A stretch of DNA of 64,000 nt from Stenopsyche tienmushanensis. Taxonomy: Eukaryota; Arthropoda; Insecta; Trichoptera; Stenopsychidae. The DNA lies in NCBI GenBank assembly GCA_008973525.1, contig WACJ01000127.1, positions 434,001 to 498,000 on the forward strand. Direction: 5' to 3'. The position numbers and the translations under genes are program-made. This document shows, one piece after another, positions 1 to 14,800 of the stretch. The notes beneath the pieces are model-generated. The model did not search any database. It saw only the letters and a list, made by a program, of their open reading frames with translations, and was not told the DNA's origin. Position 1 is the stretch's first letter. Each line of letters starts with the position of its first letter.

Positions 1-3000
1 ACACCTCTATGGGGCTAAGGACATGTCATTGTTTGGATATATATCATAAAATGATATCAAATATATGTCATCATTTTTAAAAACAACAATCTTCTTAGAT
101 ACATTTTTGTATTAATCGAAAATAATCTTTTAAAAGATATAGCCAAAATCGATGGAATCCAATCAATGCTCAAATGATAATACTTTATGCTTAAACCCTA
201 GTCAAAGAACAAGCAATGTATTATGTTGTAGTTGGCAAGAGAATCAGTCTCTTCTACAGAATTGTTAGCTTTATATATATTTTTTTAATCTTTCACCATT
301 TGCCATGGACAATGGAAGTTTTAAAAGAGTTTTAGAGGAACAAAGACATTGGCCACATTATCCAGAGTTTTTATTGTAATACGAAGAGACTTAAGACTAA
401 GGCGTAAGATTAAGTTACTATTATTTTTACGAGATTTCAACAGATTATTAAATTTTATCAAAGACATTAAAATAGCACTTTGAATATTAAATTTCGATCT
501 TATGGTTTTTTGGGTGAATGGTTTCATATTTAAATTTATGACCGTTAATATTGTACATTCACTGCCTATTTCCAATATCATTATTATCTATCGAAACATA
601 TTCAATCGTCTCAATAAACTATTTTTATGAGATAATTTTTATTCGATCACAAATGATAAACAAATAAAAATGACTTTGAAATACACGATGCGCCAGGACA
701 AGTGTTACCTATTTTTATCAAAAAGTAAACATCAACACCATTATCAGCAACATTTTATTTCTTATAAACTCTTTGAAAAAGTGGTGAAAATTTCATTATT
801 TCAATATTATACTTTTAATTTTTGTTGCAAATCGATGACTTATTTGCACAAGCGAATCGCTTATTTGTTTACATCCCTCACTTAATCTACCCCTAGCGCT
901 CGTCTCACGTATACTAAGCTATTCCCATTTCCAAGTCTTGATTTAATATCTACAACTATTAATGTATTATTAAGGTCGATTATAAAATATTGTTCATATA
1001 TTTAATAAAAATATTATGTTGATATAAAAATGTATAATTTATTATCAAGATCCTTATGAAGTCCATCCGATTCATTTATGAAATATCGAATACACGTAAA
1101 CTTGTTCATCTAATTTAGTTTTAAAAGGTCAAATCAACAAAAATGTGAAGCTAATGGAGAAAGTTTGCCTTGTTATGGTACAATTTTAATATTTATTCTG
1201 CAAATTGAATTTAGATAGGAGATCCTGGCCAAGTGTCCTGCTCTTCCGTTATTCGTTACGGCCGCTAGACATTTTCCCGCAAATTTATCTGTCGAGGAAA
1301 TGATGAAATCAAAACGATAATTTCAGACCGAAACAAATAAATTAGTTGGGAAATTGGAGGAAAGCATGATATTAGGAAAATTCGGATGAATTTCGCTTTT
1401 GAAGTTTGGCATGAATTTGCGTCGAAAAGTCGAAAAACTCTTGAATAATATTGATGTTTTAAATTGTTTATTACAAAATTTCTTACAACATGGAAATATT
1501 TGCATAAAATTGTATTGATTTAATTATTAACTTAGTTTACTCAACAAATTACCATAAAAGATTTTTTATATTTTGATACGATTTAACAATTTTCAAGCTA
1601 AATATTATTATATTGCTGAAAGCTCAATCTCAAGGATTTTCTCTGAGACTGCTTACATAAAATTTTATTTTTCAGGTAAAGAAAATCCAAAGCCTGAAAA
1701 GTGCATAAAGGGACATCCGAAACCGTTTACTTCCATCTTAATAAAGTACCTTATAACAGCAATGCATAGCGCTTTCCATTATATCCCTGCACTTACTACT
1801 CCCTATATTCCATCATACTCCATATTCAGATCGTATTTCTTGAAAGTGACTACAGTTAGTTCTACATCGCTGAATGGCTTTCGAAGATTGTTCACGACCG
1901 ACTGCCTTGACTGCCAAAGACATGTTTAGAATTTCTTTTCAAACACCTTTTATGGCGACCATAAAAATGTTGGAAATATCGAGAGGCAACCCTTAGAAAT
2001 CGATTTAATAATGAAAATTCACTTTGATATCGAGGCTTTCGAGGAATTTGCTGATGCTTATATCGACCGTCCATATAAAATTATATTGCCCAATAAAGAT
2101 AACCGTGTTTAATGATTATTATAAGCATCGATTCAAACGCCCTATATCAGAAGCTATTTTAATACTTGAATTTTAAAACTTTGGTAATAAAAATATATAA
2201 TTAACAACAAACCATCTATCTATTAATAGACAATATAATAATTTTTATGAACTTATCAAATTTTTATATATAAAAATATTTTTAAAAGACGCATGTCTCC
2301 AAAAATTGCTTATGCACCAAGTATCGAATACATCAGATTCGAATTTGCTGTAACTATTATCTGGTGGAGATGATCTCCATAGGGATTTTTTCAATGATAA
2401 AGGATTGATAAATTGGATAATAAATATTTTAATATGACATTTTTCGCGCTAAAATTTGAGTCATATTTGGGTCAAAATGTATTTTTAATGCCTAGTCATA
2501 TTTTTTGCATTGACATTTTATTTTTTGGTATTAAAATAATGAGTGTGTTTCTGGTTTACTATTATAAAAGCTCAAAGTATCAAACTAATAGTTTTAATTC
2601 AGTCATAACTGAGAAATAATGCGAATCCACCACATGCAAATTTTCTATCCTTAAAAATCGAATGTGATATTGTAAAAAGGAACAAATAAATGGAACGATA
2701 AATTTATTGTTCTCAGAATTAACATAAATTATATCTATATATTGGAATCTGGGATTAAGTCCAGGAATCTGATATCCAGCAATTCACATAATATTATTGA
2801 TATCATTTACATAAAAATCTTTCTTCCTTAAGTAACACTTCCATGGATATTTGCCTAAGTTCAATTTTCGAATACAGTAAGAAAATTTTCAAATGAAATT
2901 GAACGTTTGACCTTAAGAAAACTTTTCGTAAATATATTCCAAAAAAAAACTAATAAAGTATATCGCAGCCTTTATCAAAAAGCATCTAATAACTTATTTC

Positions 3001-3453
3001 ATCAACCTAAAACATTATATTGAATAAAATACATAAATTTCGGCACGCATTTTGTATCCAACATATTTTATTCCATATAGCATTTTTTATCGATTCCCAT
3101 TTTTTGGGTTATAAAAACATGTACGCTCTCACGAATATGTATCTAGCGATATTTTTATTTTACATCAAAGAAGAAATGTGTATTTTATAGTAAGTGGTTT
3201 ATACGTTATTCATACAGGTTCCACATATTACATATTATAATATAGCGACGTCTGCGTACAAAATTCAAACTTTCTATGCACAGAGCTAAGTGGAATTTGT
3301 ATAAAAAATCTCAACATGTGACCAGACAAAAATTTGAAAGTCAGATGAATACATTTTGGATTTGGAATTAAAAATGAATTTTGCATTATGAAGTCAAAGA
3401 TGGTCAATCAGTTTCAATAAACATATCGATTGGTTATTAAAAAAATAAGGATA
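1..3453. other. Gene-free AT-rich stretch
   Basis: No protein family, RNA gene or clear transposon end is recognisable. The open frames here are short, lack splice-site context and read as low-complexity AT-rich translation. One plus-strand open frame near 1573-1929 does not resemble a known protein. Confidence 0.5.
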
Positions 3454-3814
3454 CAGGTAGTCTTCGGCTTATGACGGTTCGACTTTCGACTATTTGCACT
3501 TACGACCAAAAAAAAAGAGTTTTTTTTTTAAATTGCCGTATTCAGAAAGATCTTGCTTGCTACAAAGAAATATACAGGGGAAAAAAACAACAAACAATTC
3601 AGCTAAAGTTGGATATATTTTAAAAAAAATACTATTACTACTTCTTCCACTATTGATGATAAGCCAATGGATTGTACTTTATTATTAATAAGTTTCGATA
3701 TTTTTTGACTAGCAAAAATTATTTTTGTATGAACTGTAAAACTTGAAATAACACAGATTTGTATTATACGATGTTTTACTAGAATAATATGACGTGTTAT
3801 ATGAGGCCAAGTTG
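3454..3814. mobile_element. Degenerate pogo/Tc1-type MITE, right end related to the MITE at 58498
   Basis: The right part (about 3720-3814) matches the right end of the MITE at 58498-58913: both contain GATTTGTATTA followed by ACGAYGTTTT and then a terminal TGTTATAYGAGGCC block, and both end against a TA dinucleotide. The left boundary is less certain: a TA is followed at 3454 by CAGGTAGTCTTCGGCTTATG, which looks like the terminus of a pogo/Tigger-type element but is not an obvious inverted match of the right end. The element may therefore be a chimera of two relics. No transposase coding is seen. Confidence 0.45.
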
Positions 3815-6800
3815 TAAATAAAAAAATCTCCTATGGAGTTTATCTATGTTCAATGGTGGATATTAGAAATAGCAAATTTTTAAGGGAATATTGATATATT
3901 TTGGTTTATTCAATAGGAAACAGAATTATTTATTTAATATTTTATCCTGAATATACGCTCATATGAACAGGCTTTAATTTGTAATGGGTATCCGGATAAT
4001 TCGATATATGTATCTCAAGATACAGACTGTATTTCAGCACTCAAGATGATCACTTCACCAATCAACTGTTATGGGTTCAAGTCCCATAAGGAACATATAG
4101 TCAATAGCGTTCCGAATAAGCAAGTCATGAACCTTAATTTAAACTCTAACCCAGTTACGACGTTGTATAAAGTTGGTCATCTTGCGAAACAGAATTACGC
4201 GTCGAATTTCAGATTTGTTAGACCCAACTTTGGAGTTGCGACAAGCTCAAAAAATGCTTTTAAAAGAATTTCAAAAGTCGACTCGGCTTAATGGAATGAA
4301 AAGCGCATTCAAATAATTTACATCCATAGAGCGAATTCCTCGAGAGTGTAACCGCCAAGACCCGAATCGAGCCCCATTTTGCGGCGAGTGCTTATTCACA
4401 GTCTGGTTCATCAGCAATTTTAATCTTTGGGCATTATCTTCGTCTGTATTGACGTTGATTTTATTTAATTCTGAGGAATAATTTCGATTAACATCAGAAT
4501 CTGAGGGTCGTCTCCGGTATTGTTCCCATGGTGGCCCTCAAAAAATGAATTTAATGGAGAATATGCGCGGATGGATCGTAATAATTTACGGCAAGGGTTG
4601 CGGGTAAATGGTGTAGCTTAATTTTATTCCGACATTAAAACTTTGCAAAGTCACCATTTTTTCCTTAGTTGGAAATAGGATTTTGACCTACTTGAAGGAA
4701 CTTTCCACCCTCTCCCTGTCTCTGCCTGGCGGCAATCAGGAAAACACGCGAGGCTAATTGAAGATAGACTAGCCTGCTGAAAAATTCTCCCTCCATTCTC
4801 TACGCTTAACATTTTTTCCTTGTTAGCGGCAATATTCAAGTGTTAAATGACGTAGTCTAATTTTCTTCAAAGACCAGTTTTTCTTGTCAGTTTACGCTCC
4901 CTTCAATTTACCCCTGGGAAAAAAAACCAAAAGGTACCCAAGCAATTATGTCCTATTACTTTTCCAAACATCCCGTAAACAAAGTCTGCTTTCATCCACA
5001 TTATAATTAGTTTTAAAAAACATCTTTGAAAATTATTTGTATTTAAAAATTCTACCCCAAATATAAAAAAATCGTATAAAATATCTCTACTAAAGCGAGT
5101 GTAAAGAGTCTCTACCCAAGTACTCTTCACTGCTTGTATATTTGTATACGCGTAAGTGTTTCATATGTACAAGTATAACTTTTTTTTAATTGCAAAGAAA
5201 TTATTTCTATATTATAAATACTATGTTCTTCTTTTCTCATACATGCATTTCAGCAATATAAGCAATTTCCATATAATACGATATTTCTACAGATTCGTTC
5301 AATAATGCAACTTCAATTGTTGATCACATAAACATAGAAGTGTTTTACGATTTTGGGACCTTATTATTTCATCCATCAAAGAAACGAAACCATCAGCATT
5401 TAATGCTAGAAAAATTATAATCGGAATAATTTCAACATATTCAAGAATTAATTGTGGAGGATGAGACTGACCCAAAAACAAAGGATAATAACACACATTG
5501 AAAGCATTTCACTCTAAAAAGCAAACAGAATAGCCTAGACTTGGATGAACAATTAGAGTTATATTTTTTAAATCAATTCTGATACAGGATATCAAGCTAA
5601 ACCTGGATTAAGATGATTGATTGAAAATATTTAAATTTTTACTAGGAACATTTGACTAGAACCTTCCAGAATCTAAACAAATATACTAATATCAAACAGA
5701 TCTTTGTCTTTAAATGCATACTTCAGATGCTTTTATTATATAATGGACCGCTTGAGGCCATGAAATGACATTTAATTCTTATTATAACCCATATATATGA
5801 CTTACCATATTCGATAATACTTGATAATAATTAATTGTCCTCCATAAGATAATATTTCTAAGGCTATTGAAGACTATATATTAAGTTCATATTTCCACAG
5901 GTCTTTGTTTAGGTATTATAATGTATTCCTTAGATTGTTATTTCAACCTGTAGTTATAAAGTTATTCAATTAGCCCTGTCCAAACTTGTACAGAATATTT
6001 TTAATCAATGCATAAAGTTTCATAAGCGATTGTAAAATATTAATATCGACATATTTGTTACATTCAATAGATTCGCTCGAAAGTCAGACACGACTCATTG
6101 GGTTGTTTTATACATCCAAACTATCGAAATTCAAATTATTCCGTACGAACATATGCTCATGTAGAGCCGAAAGTCACCTTATAAATATGTAAAATAGCAT
6201 GCGATAATATAAATATGTAAAGCACCGAGACAGAGTCATAACACTATTAACATATTTCAATGTATTTTATTACAAAACACCATTTTATCCTTTGTTATTA
6301 TGCGACATAGTAAAATAATATTTCCATACGATGCAAACGTAAAAGTCGAGTGAATATGATCGGCCTAATGCATACGCTTTTCTGTTCGAAAGATGGTTTT
6401 TAACAAGGACTTTATGTTAGGGTTTTTGTCCTTATATCCTGGCGTGACTCGATGTATCAACTTCTTGTTCCAGTTTAATCATGGGTCTTTGTGTCATCAC
6501 GCTATCATTGCCTCGAACAGTGCCGTCAGAATTAATGCGTGCTATCCAGCAATTATCAAACCCTTGAACGTCGTCCAAATAGCTCTAGCAGAGCTGAATA
6601 ATTTCATATCTCGAAGTTTATTATATCGTTTGACGTGCTTAGCAAAAATCCGTTGTAAAATTTGTAATGGCCGTTGTTAATCCGACCCATGAGATCTGGA
6701 CTTATTTAAACCAACCCACTGTCATATCAAAGGTTTTGTTGTACCGAATGCCACAAAACCCTTGTCATTGAGCGTACTCCTTTAACAACCCTTACTTACA

Positions 6801-7833
6801 TCGTTTAAGTCCTTTTGTGTAGATTTTCACAATTCCTGATTTGTGAGGTCAATGCTCTACAAACTTCGCATGTATGAATAAGCATGCGGAATGATTAATG
6901 AATTTATTCATCTATGATGTCATTAATACGGGCTTTTTGCTCGGCGAAAAATTGATATTCGCTTACTGGGCATATCCATAGAAAATGCGATTTGAATAAT
7001 AATTCGGGAGCTCGTTTCTTATCGACGAAGCTCCTCGAGCTTTTTAAAAGATTACAGTCACATCATATATCGATGCGAGGGTGGAAAATTTCGCTCGAAT
7101 CTTTTTTGCGGCCATTAATAGAGTATAAAACAACATTGTGGCAATAAAGCTTTGTGCAGCTGACGGCGTCAATAAAGAAGATGCTATCGTTCAATTTGTA
7201 TAGACTATCGCTGTAAACTTTTTATATAAAAATGAGTTATAATTCAGCGAAACACTATAAACTTCATGAAATGCTCTGAAAAATATTTACGATCGATTTA
7301 ATAGATTCGATAAAAGACCGCAATATGAGTTAATATTTATATGCCTCTGGATAATCATAACACTTTGTATTAATCACTTTAACGATATACGATTTAAATA
7401 TGAATATAAAACCTAAAAAAGTAATCAATGATTGCTTTATTTTATTTGAATTATGAGCGAACAGATGAAGGCTTAAATCTCAAACATTAAGTAGTTTTCG
7501 ATCTTAAATACGAGACTATTGCTTTCGATTATTTATAATACATTATCAATATAATTCAATACATCATTTTTTATAAAAACGTAATCAAACTGAATCCATT
7601 AATGAATGCATTGCATCCAAATTTAATATCGACATCAATACAATGATTTTTTTAAGAATTTGATCAAATACACGCAGAATTTTATACGATGCTCGATAAG
7701 AATCAATTCGTATGAATGCTATGAAATAACCAAAATATAAATATATTTATAATATTAAATTATCCCTGCACATGAGACATAATTTATCATAATTTAGCTG
7801 TTGGATGTTAACAATAGAGTTTATACATAAACG
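3815..7833. other. Gene-free stretch
   Basis: No recognisable gene. At 4064-4080 a tRNA T-arm-like hairpin (ATGGG, loop TTCAAGT, CCCAT) is present, but no matching acceptor, D or anticodon arms were found. A plus-strand open frame at 6393-6680 has no recognisable family. Confidence 0.45.
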
Positions 7834-8495
7834 GACATTTTCCAAAGCCAGTTTTTGGTTTTTAGTTTTCGAATAAAACCGGCTTTCAATTTTAAGCATT
7901 AAATAAAATAGCGGGTGTATTAAATATGCTGTTCCAAATTTAGTTTATAAAAGTCGAAAGACGTTGAAGGAAAGCTCTGGACTTTCTGGACTCTAGACTC
8001 TTAAGGAATGAAATGAATTGACATGTGACTGAAGTGAAGTCTGGAATATATCTGTAGGATATTTATGCAAGGAATGTATAGGAAGGGAATCGGAGAGAAT
8101 ATCGCAATACTGTCTAGACGACATAAACGACACGAGGCTAAATAAAAATGACACCATGCAGATATCATTTTCAATGATGATCAAAGCCATCGATTCAAAC
8201 AATATGAATTGATTGAAAAGAAATACTGTCTAGATGAAATTAGTGTAGGTTACATAAAAATGACATTTATAAAAGGAAACCTACGATCTTGATGTCAAAT
8301 CGATCGATGTCTTTGATTTGGTGATTCGGAATTTAAATACATAACATGGTAATAGTGAATGACATTGATAATCATAATTTTATTTTCATATTCAAAACCG
8401 GATTTTCAGGATTTTCAGGATTAAAAAACCGGTTTTAGAATGTCACAGTTTTTGCCTAAAAACCGGGTTTTCAAAACTGACAAGCCCTAGTTTAC
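7834..8495. repeat. Region with AAAACCGG-type repeat ends
   Basis: Near 7850-7895 and again at 8390-8490 the sequence is built from runs of A/T joined to CCGG, such as AAAACCGG and AACCGGTTTT. A ten-base unit GATTTTCAGG is repeated at 8401-8425. The right edge, read on the minus strand, begins with GGGCTTGTCAGTTTTGAAAA, which could be the terminus of a hAT-like or other DNA element. No coding or target-site duplication was identified, so the class is unassigned. Confidence 0.35.
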
Positions 8496-11400
8496 AGGCA
8501 TCGATAGTTTGACCTTTTAACTACCAGCAGTTTAAGAGATATTAGAAATTGCGTAAAAATTTGTTTGATTTAAATTTTCATTGTTTAAAGGCGACATATT
8601 AATATGTATGTATATCACGTACTGTGCTATGTGATCATTTACGAATTTTGAACATTTTTTGTTCAGGGTTGCCACAACACAAAATGGTTTTATTTTATTT
8701 TTTGTTAATATTATATACACGCCATTAATTATTTAGATAAAAAATCCAAACTATCTTCAATGTTATATGTATTGTACACACAGTTTGTTTACAAGGCATT
8801 TTAACCAATACATCCCAAAACAGATTTAAATACGTAACAAAGATCATTCAATGAGCGGCCCTGATAACTTTTATTGAATATATTCAAAAATAAAATTGAA
8901 TTATCAATATCCATTAAAATGTGAAGATATTTTTGGATTCACCAATATGGAATAATATTTTTAAGGTATTATTTTTTTTTATTCACGAAAAAACATTGTG
9001 ACTCGCCGGTGAGACGCTGGTGCTCAAGTGGCTACAATCATAATTTCCTATGTAGATAGACCTAACCTATAGATATAATACAATGCAAAAGCTCACGTAA
9101 AAATGCTATTACATAAAAGCTCTGTATTGATAGTAAAGTATGGAATATTATTTAAGTTTCACGTTAATTCTCGATACAGAACATAATTATTGCAATAATA
9201 AGATGATAACCCAATAAAAATAATAAGAGATTCAAAAAGCAATCGACATTGAGATCATTTTATAGTTAGTTTATATTACTGAATGAATCTCAGGGATTTT
9301 ACAGGAAGATTCCACAAATTAAATGATTTTAAAAACCAATGACTTTCTTCGAGTCAAGAAAATGTTCCTATGCTAAAACTCTTATTAACAATGAAAAATA
9401 TCCTTTTCTGTGTATGTTGAGATTGAAGTACTCCATTTTTAATATGCTGTCAACAATTAGAGCAAACTAAACGTGAGTTCATCCAAAAACGATCAATTTT
9501 AGACAATAACAATAAAATAATACTTCAATAAGATAACATGGAAAATGGAAAAATTATGAAAATTTGTTCTGACTTTTTATTTTATTCAGATTATTATTTG
9601 AATATCACACCCTCTGAAAACCATTTGTGTGGGTCCTTAGAGCACTCATTAATTATATTAAGTGAGATAACAAAATTATACAGACTCATTTCATGAAGAA
9701 AAATCTACAAAAAAATTATATGGAATTGAAAATAGGACCGAACAGTTGCAAAAAAAATTGTGAAAAATATACGATCTATGAATATTCTCATTTTTTTTAA
9801 AATTCAAACTCAAAATATGATCGTTTGTATAAATCATGTGCATGAACAATAACACTGCGCATATGTGTCGTGAACATTATTTTTAACGATTTTTGCTTTA
9901 TAAAAGTGGTTATTAAGGAATGAACATAAATACAGTGGTTGAATATCCGCAATAGAAGTGCATTAAACCTTAACGTGCACCGCACGATTAAAAGCTCTTT
10001 CCTTTATAATTTCGTTTTTACGGTATATTCGCTGAAATGTGCATATTTCGTTTTTATGAAATGAAATGCAAATCGGCCATAAACAACGAAATCATGACTT
10101 AGGCCGAGGGAAAGCCAGTACGTTTATTTTCATCAAATGCAAATCCAAAATGTCTTTGTGCCGCCAGTAGGAAGCTCGCACTCATTTGTCACTATTAAGC
10201 ACTCCTTCACGATAAGAAACCTCTAAATAAAAGTTCCGGGGGATGAAATAAATTGGCTTTCATGGAAACGAATTTTGTGCATTAATTTTAATGCCTCCTG
10301 GTCTAATTCGATCCATGCAATCAAAGCTTATCCTTTGCACCCCAATCCGGAAAACAGACGTAAGCTTTTCCGTTCGATCTGAAACGAAGCGCAATTCCAC
10401 TTTCGCTTTGGTAATGTTTTTTACGCACATGCAAAAAAAGGTAAAACGCTTCCGTTCGACTTGAATTTTTCAGATGGTTTTGAACCTAAAATACGTCTGG
10501 CATTATTTAGATTTATATATTTTTTGTTCTTGTGCTATAAATCAAAAGCGAAAGGAAAGTAAGTCGTGTAAATCAACTTCATTTTAATATATGTCGATAT
10601 TTTTACACAAGAAACTTTCATGGAAGCTCGAAACAAAAGTCTACTCCCAGCTTAATGCTTTTATGATGAGGAAAAAAATACACAAAGAAGTTAATATTCA
10701 TTGTCCGTTTTCAATAAAATCAATTTTTCACATATTTGAATGTTGTGCTATATGGATGAAAATGTCTTAATCTATACTATAACAACAAAAAATCTGGTGA
10801 TAGAAAAAAACTCAAATTTATAAATAACCCCCCCCCCCCGACCAATTTTTAATAATTTAATTTAAGTGTTGAAAAATAATTTTTGAGGATAAAAAAGTCA
10901 AAATTTAGAGAATTTGCCAGGTCAAGTGTTACCCATTTTATACCCTTTAAATTTGTTGATAATGTGATTTAGGATTTGGGCTAGTAATTTAATTATTTTA
11001 GGTTCAAATAACCTCTAAAAAAAGTCTCTAAAATACTTTAATAAATTGAGAAAATCTTCAATTATACAGGCGTTGTTTAACAGCAATTAATTATGTTAGA
11101 ATACTAAGAAAATACGAACAAAAATCAATTCTATGCAAATAATGTGAAACAAAAAACCAGAGCAATTCTTAGCATTTTCACATCCACTCCATGGTTTAAA
11201 TTATTGATTAATTTTGGGTCCAATTACATTATATTATTTTTAGAATTTGGAAGAATTCAATCTTTACATACAATTGCTGATTGGTCGTTACTAATCAAAT
11301 ATACCCCACAGTGAAATGATATGGTAACACACGGCTTGGCAAAAAATATAAGCAAATTTAAAATACAATTCGAATGAAATTTAAGCTTGATGATTAAAAT

Positions 11401-11633
11401 ATTAGCATAACTATTGTTTGAGAATACGATCTATTCTTTTACTGAACATGGAAAGATACATTTAAATCAAAACATGACAAATCATTAAGGCTTTATGCTA
11501 TATAGAATAGTGTATTTACATGATGTTGCTAATGAGGGAATACTATATTTGTATTTTTCACAGAAATTCTCCCGTATTTAATTATTTATATATGAATATA
11601 ATAATGTTTTTCATAATTCTTGCTGAAAATTTA
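8496..11633. other. Gene-free stretch with paired octamers and a C12 tract
   Basis: No gene recognised. Between about 10,000 and 10,420 the sequence is less AT-rich than its surroundings and carries two ATGCAAAT octamers (10066-10073 and 10137-10144), so it may be regulatory. A homopolymer of 12 C occupies 10828-10839. Confidence 0.45.
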
Positions 11634-11880
11634 TGTCTGTTATTCGATCCGATTTTGAATAAAATTGGTATTTAACACGATGATCCCTACTCTGCGACCC
11701 TTAACACCAATTTAACCCATGACAACATCCAATTTGACCCATGGTATCTTGTTTATCTCAACCAGAAGGTAGCATTTATGCCCCCAAAAAGTCTGATGAA
11801 TCGGCTTCGGGGATATTTTTATTCAGAAAACACAGCTGAAATATTTTTGTACGTATCGCGTTTATTGAACTGCATTTGAA
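11634..11880 (-). repeat. Dispersed repeat, inverted partner of 26440-26665
   Basis: The minus strand of this block aligns by eye with the plus strand of 26440-26665. The best-kept part reads GTGTTAAATACCAATTTTAT, followed in both copies by TCGGATCGAATAACAGA. Further matches include TAAATAAAAATATC-like and ATAAACAAG blocks in the same order. The match is collinear over roughly 230 bp with substitutions and small indels, as expected of an old interspersed element. No ends, coding or target duplication identify the class. Confidence 0.6.
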
Positions 11881-14800
11881 TCCGTTTCGGTTGTATTAAA
11901 TTGCCAGGAATCAGCCCTATCATAACTCATATTTTCCCCCAGCGAACTACACAATAGGCTCGGAAAAGTCATTAGTCATGGTAGGGTGAAGTTTGTTAGG
12001 TCTGCATTAATACGCCGCCACTTTTGAACCAATTTCGATATAGACTAGCCCACACGAGCAAATTCTAAAGTGCAGCACCCGATAGTGTGGTTTTGTTAGG
12101 ATCTTGAGTTTGCTCTCCGAAGAACCATATTCGGGGGATAGAGACACTTAAGAAACTATGTATGGATTTTGAAGTGCATGGAAATTTATTTCTTGGGTAA
12201 ATGGAAAAATATATAGCTTGTAGCTTGGTGGATCTAAATATTATAACAAACAACGAATATATTTGATTTAAAAATTTATTAATAATGCCAATAGCTTTTT
12301 GGCACATATTAAATGATCTTATTTTTGTACAAAAAAGTGATTTACATACATAGTGGATGCAATAATATACCTTGTTAAGTCTATTGAAGAAGAAGTCGTT
12401 AAGAGTATAAATGCCGAGGATATTTAAGGAGACTTTCTACATACATTGATAATGTAATTTTGTATGGATCTATGTTATTTATTATTTATCTAAAATATAA
12501 ATGATTATTGGTTTGAAAGTATAAACAACAGAAAGGAGAACAGATTATGAAATGAAGATTTTGTACATTTTTTTTCGATCACGATTCCTCCGTTTCACCC
12601 CTCCGCAGCGTAAATAATTTATCAGTTTGCTTGTGTCCTCTTCTCAATCTATTTTCTTGGACGTTTCCTCTTTTTTTCGGCTAACAAATAATTCATAATG
12701 GTTTAGTGATTTACAGAAAAAACCGAGATTTTTCTTTTTTAGAATGGCAATTCCAGCCCGTGCGAGTTTAATCATTTCCATGGTATTTTTTTTATCCAAT
12801 CTTGCGTTTCGATCAGAGGGTGGTCGCGATATGACTAAAGAAAACCTGCGTTTCCGGAAAATTCTTCCGTCTGACCTGTCATAAGTTTTGATCGATAATA
12901 ACCATCTCCGCTTTGCTATGGGCCATCCAAGTGAATGAACCAAATTTGACTTGATATAGAAAAGGATTTTTATCAACGGCAATAATTCCTTTACGCCCAC
13001 TAATTCAGCACTAACAACGAAAATAAATCATCCGCATAGTGTTTCGAACTTATTGTTAGTTTACGTGCTAACTTTGAAAGCTTAAAGGCAATTAATTGGA
13101 GAAGCTGTTAACAAAAATCGGCTTGTATTGGGTTATTTAGTCGCACCGGGCTAAATTAGTTACAGTTCTGCTCGGGCGATAACAAGAGCAAAGAGAGTCT
13201 CGCAGGAGTAATACCGTTTTGAGGGCAATGAAAACGTCGTATAACTTTCGCGTAACTTATCTTGTGGTGTATGCTTTGGGGGGTGGGTGACTCACGTATA
13301 ACTGGAAAAGGGTTGAAACTTTTCCAAAAAGTCATATTTTATTTTATCAACAAGACGTGCATGAACGAGGGCTGTAAATCATAAAAAACTTAAATTTGTT
13401 GTACAAAATCAACAGAATGTACAGTCTGAATTATTTATACGACGCTTGAGCAAGTATGACGAATGATTTGTATTTCGAAATTGAAATTTGGGTCAGACCC
13501 GTTTTTGAGGTGTGAGCTGTAATTAATTAAATGTGGGACCTCTCCAGGCACGAGCTCTAATTCTGTTTAACCCCCAAAGGATAATCAGCGATAATTAGGA
13601 AACACAGCAGAACTTTTGCAAACTGCAATTTATTAAATAAGCAAAAAATTAGCAAAAAACAACACTACGACAACAGCGTTTGGCATGTTAAATATTAATA
13701 AAAAAATGTAGAGATCAAAAGTCTAGTAAATTTTGAGCATATTTACATATGAAATTAATACAGGGTGCGACAGGGAAACTACCTTATTAAAAAATGAATA
13801 ATAAAAACAGTTTAGGTGATATTAGTTTGATTATTTTTTTCCATTTTATAGAGAGACATTTAAAGTTCATTCTGTTTAAAAAACTATATTATTAATTGAG
13901 TTTTGAAGCTCCAAAATACTCTAAATAGGAAAATGTTTGAAATTCCTTTAATTTAGCCAATTCCCAAACTTAATACAACAGCAAAAAAAAAATTGTCGAA
14001 ATGCAAAAAATTTCAACCAAAAATCAATTCTGTGTAACTAATGTGTCACTCCCAGTTTACAAATATTGGTTATTTTATGAATTATGTAGGATATCAAACG
14101 AGGTTTCAAACATGCAATCTCATTAATAAAATTGATTGTACGATACACAAACATTTCATATCAGATAAACTTGCAATTAAATATATTTTGGTCATTGCCA
14201 GGCAAATATAAAGCAATCAATGCCAAAAACTATATTATTTGTCATAATAATACATTAAATTTACAGATAGGGAAGATTTAATACAAAATCATTAATTAAT
14301 TTCTGAAAAAAATTAGTGTTTGGACACACAATAGATGAATACAAGCGATTTCTTATTATCAAAGCAGAAAATCGCTCAATTTCTGCATCAGGTTGTAGCT
14401 TGACGTGAGGAGTTGAAAGTTTATGGGTATTTTAGACGAAAAACGATCTCCGTCTCAAAAAGATACATGCATTTCAACCCCTAAGCCCGGCTTAACCCTA
14501 AGGAAAGTTTTTTGTGTGCTGGATGGGATGTGTATAAGCAAAAGTGGGGTAATAATCTACCATGACAATACACATCCCCATATTTCATAAGCGTCGAGGA
14601 ATTATAAGTTTTGTCACATCCTCTGTATTGCTTGTTTGAAATTTAGCATGCTCGTTATAAACGAGAAATATACCCTAACGATTAGATTGCACGCGTACTA
14701 AATCCTATTTATAATATGAAATCATTCTCAACTCAAAAAAATCCAATTGATTAGATCTATTTATCTAGAATTTCAGCTCTTATTTAGAAATGAAATTGCA

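Noticed and set aside
4050..4090. tRNA gene from a T-arm-like hairpin
   Set aside because: Only one arm is convincing; no acceptor or D arm could be placed.
12644..13000. 118-aa minus-strand gene
   Set aside because: Lys/Ile/Arg-rich with no recognisable motif, no splice or promoter context, and in a region with no other coding signal.
10900..14060. A direct repeat between about 11,110 and 14,020
   Set aside because: Only about 27 bp (AAAAATCAATTCTRTG and a few more) agree; flanks do not align, so chance in AT-rich DNA is not excluded.
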